From Enterovibrio nigricans DSM 22720 (lineage in GTDB: Bacteria > Pseudomonadota > Gammaproteobacteria > Enterobacterales > Vibrionaceae): a stretch of 39,207 nt of DNA. The DNA lies in the NCBI RefSeq assembly GCF_900167155.1, contig NZ_FUXU01000040.1, positions 1 to 39,207 of the forward strand. Direction: 5' to 3'. The notes under the pieces were generated by a model. It was not told the DNA's origin. It worked only from the letters and a program-made list of their open reading frames with translations, and ran no database searches. Below are positions 36,797 to 39,207 of this stretch, piece by piece. Each line of letters starts with the position of its first letter. Position 1 is the stretch's first letter. The position numbers were made by a program, and so were the translations under genes.

Positions 36797-38080
36797 ATGA
36801 GAAACCAAGAGAAAGGCATTGCGACGTTAGCCGTCGTAAGTGGAATAGCCATGGTTGTGGCATTGTTTTCAGTTGCTGTTATCAAATCCGGCGTGAATGA
36901 GGTGAATAAAGCCAATAACCTCGTTGAGCTTGCACAAGACAAAGCACATGCAAGAGCATCAATCGATTGTGCTGCTGGGTTGTTTAAACAACTGGGGTTG
37001 AATCCCTCTACTATGGTTGCGGGGGATTTTAGTGATTGTAAGTCTGATGCATCGACGGTATTTGGTATTGTGGATGGAGGATCGTTGTGGACAATCAGCG
37101 CGCAGCATGGGTATGCAACCTCAAGATTTAGTGTGAGACAAACCAGTTCAAAAGCGGCTTTTAGAACCGCGGGTAGTGTTGAGATTACAGGTGGTAATAG
37201 CTGGGCACCCGCTGCGGGCGATGTAGTGACCATTGACGGCGTACAATATGTTGAATGCACGGCCATTGTTGCTGGAGGCACCATTACTATTGATGTTGGA
37301 TCTAGCGCCGCTGCATTTGACACATTGAAACCTATTGACTCTTCGTTAGACTGTGCTCCAACCCACGATACACATATCGCAGCAGGCAGTGGTTCTGTGA
37401 CTGACGGATTTGGTAAAGACATGGTCAGTAATGCGGATATAGAGAGTATTTTTGAAGAGATATTTGGCAGACCTAAAAGTGAGTGGGAGAGCGTGCGGAG
37501 TGAAGAGGGCTTTTACGTTATTAATACCGGATCAGCTATAACAAACAAAGCTGCTGTTGAGGGATGCGGAGCTGCAATCAAAACCGCTATTAATGGTGAT
37601 CCCGCGGCCGACCCGCCAATAGGTAAGCACGACAAAATTTGGGTTATGGGCGATTGCATGCTGAACGGGGTAACGCATGCAGGGGATGCGTTTCAGTCGC
37701 CACTTGTTGTTATCCAGAATGGTATTGTTGGCGCGAATGGGGCAATTGACGGTTTTCGAGGTACAGTCCTACAGTTTACGGTTGATTACCCTAATTCGAA
37801 TTTGGCCACGTCGTGGGGGAAAAACAGTGGAGGTTGTGCGGATGGCGCAATGAACGCGCTTTGCCTTGAACTATCTTGGTCTCATGACTCTGCGCGGTGG
37901 GCGGCGTTACCTTTTTATTTTCGTGGCGGCTATGGTGTGACTGGCAGCTTTATCGTGGATATTCCCAATACAACAGCATTAATCACAGGGGCTATGTCGC
38001 TTGGCTTTGATGAGGGAACTTTTGATGAGTTACCTTCTTCAACACCGAAAGTCTTAAAAGGAAGCTTCCATGACCTATAA
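36797..38080 (+). CDS. large PilX/GspK-like minor pilin
   Basis: Leader MRNQEKG is followed by IATLAVVSGIAMVVALFSVAVIKS, a pilin-type helix in which mature position 5 is Ala, not Glu. That feature is typical of PilX and of the GspK tip pseudopilin. Next comes VELAQDKAHARASIDCAAGLF, like other PilX N-domains. The remaining 330 or so residues are a Gly/Ser/Asp-rich, mostly beta soluble domain with several Cys pairs, including GCADGAMNALCLEL. The 427 residues are about twice the usual PilX size. Its place between pilW and pilV supports a pilus-tip role, possibly adhesive (inference). ATG 36797 is preferred to TTG 36791. The end overlaps pilV by 11 bases. Confidence 0.75.
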   Translation: MRNQEKGIATLAVVSGIAMVVALFSVAVIKSGVNEVNKANNLVELAQDKAHARASIDCAAGLFKQLGLNPSTMVAGDFSDCKSDASTVFGIVDGGSLWTISAQHGYATSRFSVRQTSSKAAFRTAGSVEITGGNSWAPAAGDVVTIDGVQYVECTAIVAGGTITIDVGSSAAAFDTLKPIDSSLDCAPTHDTHIAAGSGSVTDGFGKDMVSNADIESIFEEIFGRPKSEWESVRSEEGFYVINTGSAITNKAAVEGCGAAIKTAINGDPAADPPIGKHDKIWVMGDCMLNGVTHAGDAFQSPLVVIQNGIVGANGAIDGFRGTVLQFTVDYPNSNLATSWGKNSGGCADGAMNALCLELSWSHDSARWAALPFYFRGGYGVTGSFIVDIPNTTALITGAMSLGFDEGTFDELPSSTPKVLKGSFHDL

Positions 38081-38501
38081 GCAAGGTTTTTCTCTGGTAG
38101 AGATACTTACCGCCATTTTCTTTGTGGCGATGGCTGGCGTAGGCACATTAAAGGTGTACCACTTCCTAGAGATTGCAAAAGCAAACTCAGCGATGTCTAT
38201 AGAGGCGCTGCAGATTGCCAAGAACCAAGTCGCCTTGATTAAGAGTGTGAATACATCAAACCCTAATTGTGAACTGGGAGGAGAGGTTACACTGGCAAAT
38301 GTCGTGAACTGTGAGATTTCGTTAGCGGCGGATAGCCTTTTTTCTGTGACTATTACACAAACACAATCACTTAACGATGCTGCGGCTGAAAATTATGCCA
38401 AACATTTTGACGTTGATGTGACATGGGACGATAGAAATGACACTGCTCAAAGTCTGAAATTGCCCGTTGCTGTATCCAAATTCACCAACTTGTACAATTG
38501 A
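38070..38501 (+). CDS. pilV: PilV-type minor pilin
   Basis: Leader MTYKQG is followed by FSLVEILTAIFFVAMAGVGTL (Glu5 present) and a short soluble domain of about 110 residues with a Cys pair (NPNCEL, VVNCEI). The 143 residues are typical of PilV. AAGGAAG lies upstream inside the end of the preceding gene. Last gene of the minor-pilin operon, directly followed by a terminator. Confidence 0.83.
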   Translation: MTYKQGFSLVEILTAIFFVAMAGVGTLKVYHFLEIAKANSAMSIEALQIAKNQVALIKSVNTSNPNCELGGEVTLANVVNCEISLAADSLFSVTITQTQSLNDAAAENYAKHFDVDVTWDDRNDTAQSLKLPVAVSKFTNLYN

Positions 38502-38523
38502 CACTCATTCAGGAGTGTTTTGT
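38501..38523 (+). terminator. terminator after the minor pilin operon
   Basis: ACACTC and GAGTGT pair around a six-base loop, followed by TTTTG. The hairpin begins at the last base of the pilV stop codon. Confidence 0.75.
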
Positions 38524-38544
38524 GATGTTTTTCGCAAAAAGCCC

Positions 38545-38581
38545 TTGCCAACGTGTTTTTGCTCCCTATAATGCGACCTCA
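38545..38581 (+). promoter_or_regulatory. ribosomal RNA operon promoter P1
   Basis: TTGCCA (38545-38550), a 16-base spacer and a perfect TATAAT (38567-38572) are followed by a GC-rich discriminator GCGACCTC. The 16-base spacing and GC discriminator are the hallmarks of stringently controlled rrn P1 promoters. An A/T-rich stretch upstream (TGTTTTTCGCAAAAA) could be an UP element. Confidence 0.88.
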
Positions 38582-38723
38582 CTGACACGGAGAGCGGCTT
38601 CCAATAAGGAATCGCAGACTGAATCGGTGAGATGAAAACTTCAACATTACCAAATGCAAAGGTGATTGAGAGGTTGGTTAACAAGACGTTTTGATGGTTG
38701 TAGAAACATCGCAAAATTTCTTC

Positions 38724-38751
38724 TTGACTTCATCGCCCGGCAGCGTAAAAT
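38724..38751 (+). promoter_or_regulatory. ribosomal RNA operon promoter P2
   Basis: TTGACT (38724-38729), a 16-base spacer and TAAAAT (38746-38751), with a TCGCAGCCC discriminator, lie about 180 bases after P1. This is the usual tandem arrangement. Confidence 0.8.
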
Positions 38752-39025
38752 TCGCAGCCCTGACGGTGAGAAGCTCCGGCTTCTACAGTCAACGTTCTTT
38801 AACAATTTGACCTATACAATCTGTGTGGGCACTCGTACTTGATAGGCAAAAGATTTATCAATGAACTGAGTGACCCAATCGAATTGGAAAGCAGCCTTGA
38901 GCCGTTTTACTTTCACTTTTTTAAAAGTGGAAACCAATGAGAAACACAGTCAATGCAGATTTGCCTACGGGCAAAAAAGTAATTCAGTATTCATTGAGCG
39001 TTACCTTCGGGTAACAAAAAAATTC
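38752..39025 (+). ncRNA. 16S leader RNA with boxA and processing stems
   Basis: The transcribed leader contains GAAGC-TCCG-GCTTC (about 38770-38783) and a boxA antitermination site CGTTCTTTAACAATTTG (about 38793-38809). The conserved leader string CAATCTGTGTGGGCACTCG follows. Two hairpins then precede the gene: TTGCC-TACG-GGCAA (38961-38974) and GTTACC-TTCG-GGTAAC (39000-39015, a UUCG tetraloop). No tRNA or protein gene is in it. The small open frames here are not credible. Confidence 0.82.
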
Positions 39026-39207
39026 TAATTGAAGAGTTTGATCATGGCTCAGATTGAACGCTGGCGGCAGGCCTAACACATGCAAGTCGAGCGGTAACAT
39101 TTCAAAAGCTTGCTTTTGAAGATGACGAGCGGCGGACGGGTGAGTAATGGCTGGGAACCTGCCCTGATGTGGGGGATAACAGTTGGAAACGACTGCTAAT
39201 ACCGCAT
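39026..39207 (+). rRNA. rrs: 16S ribosomal RNA, 5' end (cut by window edge)
   Basis: AATTGAAGAGTTTGATCATG and the following GGCTCAG...GAACGCTGGCGGCAGGC are the universal bacterial 16S start. The V1 loop ACATTTCAAAAGC-TTGC-TTTTGAAGATG and the string GGGAACCTGCCCTGATGTGG agree with Vibrionaceae. Position 1 is set by aligning to the E. coli numbering of the GAAGAG motif. About 180 of roughly 1540 bases are present. Confidence 0.98.

Noticed and set aside
38505..38714. 69-codon minus-strand frame before the rRNA gene
   Set aside because: Lies across rrn promoter P1 and its start region; no similarity or ribosome site.

Overview
The window looks like a chromosomal segment of a marine gamma-proteobacterium of the family Vibrionaceae. 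A Grimontia, Enterovibrio or Photobacterium type organism is most likely, but the genus is inferred. The evidence is the start of a Vibrionaceae-like 16S rRNA at the right edge, the block phoB-phoR-pstS-like / ppx-ppk / pstC-pstA-pstB-phoU, and the block bamE-recN-nadK / grpE-dnaK-dnaJ / minor pilins. As far as I recall, both blocks match the gene order of Vibrio cholerae chromosome 1. Nearly all of the window is well-known core genome; the accessory, more interesting part is the first 4 kb.

Region 1 (1-4064), iron acquisition. The left edge (1-240) reads on the minus strand like the 5' end of a group II intron (GTGCG start, rich in hairpins). It is inserted next to, and probably inside, the last codons of a gene upstream of a 3-dehydroshikimate dehydratase of the AsbF type, the enzyme that makes the 3,4-dihydroxybenzoate of petrobactin. 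Next comes an OmpR-family response regulator whose receiver has lost its phospho-acceptor and most other active-site residues, behind a perfect 19-bp Fur palindrome. Then comes a TonB-dependent outer-membrane receptor with its own Fur box and promoter. Together they suggest a Fur-controlled catecholate (petrobactin-like) siderophore locus with an unusual, probably phosphorylation-independent activator.

Region 2 (4174-9195), cell wall and housekeeping: mepA, convergent with the ferredoxin yfhL and the tRNA hydroxylation gene trhP; an M23 endopeptidase of the ShyA/MepM family; and rdgC. Region 3 (9315-14227): sbcD-sbcC nuclease genes with ATGA overlap.

Region 4 (14465-27430), phosphate: a Pho box drives phoB-phoR and an overlapping pstS-like gene. 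ppx, ppk and a two-ACT-domain gene run the opposite way. A second Pho box drives pstC-pstA-pstB-phoU, whose permease subunits carry large extra domains. PhoR/PhoB sense and respond, PstSCAB imports phosphate, PhoU links transport to PhoR, and Ppk/Ppx store and release polyphosphate.

Region 5 (27562-35060), stress and envelope: bamE with a candidate sigma-E promoter, recN under two LexA boxes, nadK, then grpE and dnaK-dnaJ with clear heat-shock (sigma-32) promoters.

Region 6 (35061-38523): type IV pilus minor pilins, one on the minus strand and a tightly overlapping fimT-pilW-pilX-pilV set on the plus strand; the PilX-like protein is unusually large. Region 7 (38545-39207): ribosomal RNA operon promoters P1 and P2, leader with boxA, and the 5' end of the 16S gene, cut by the window edge.
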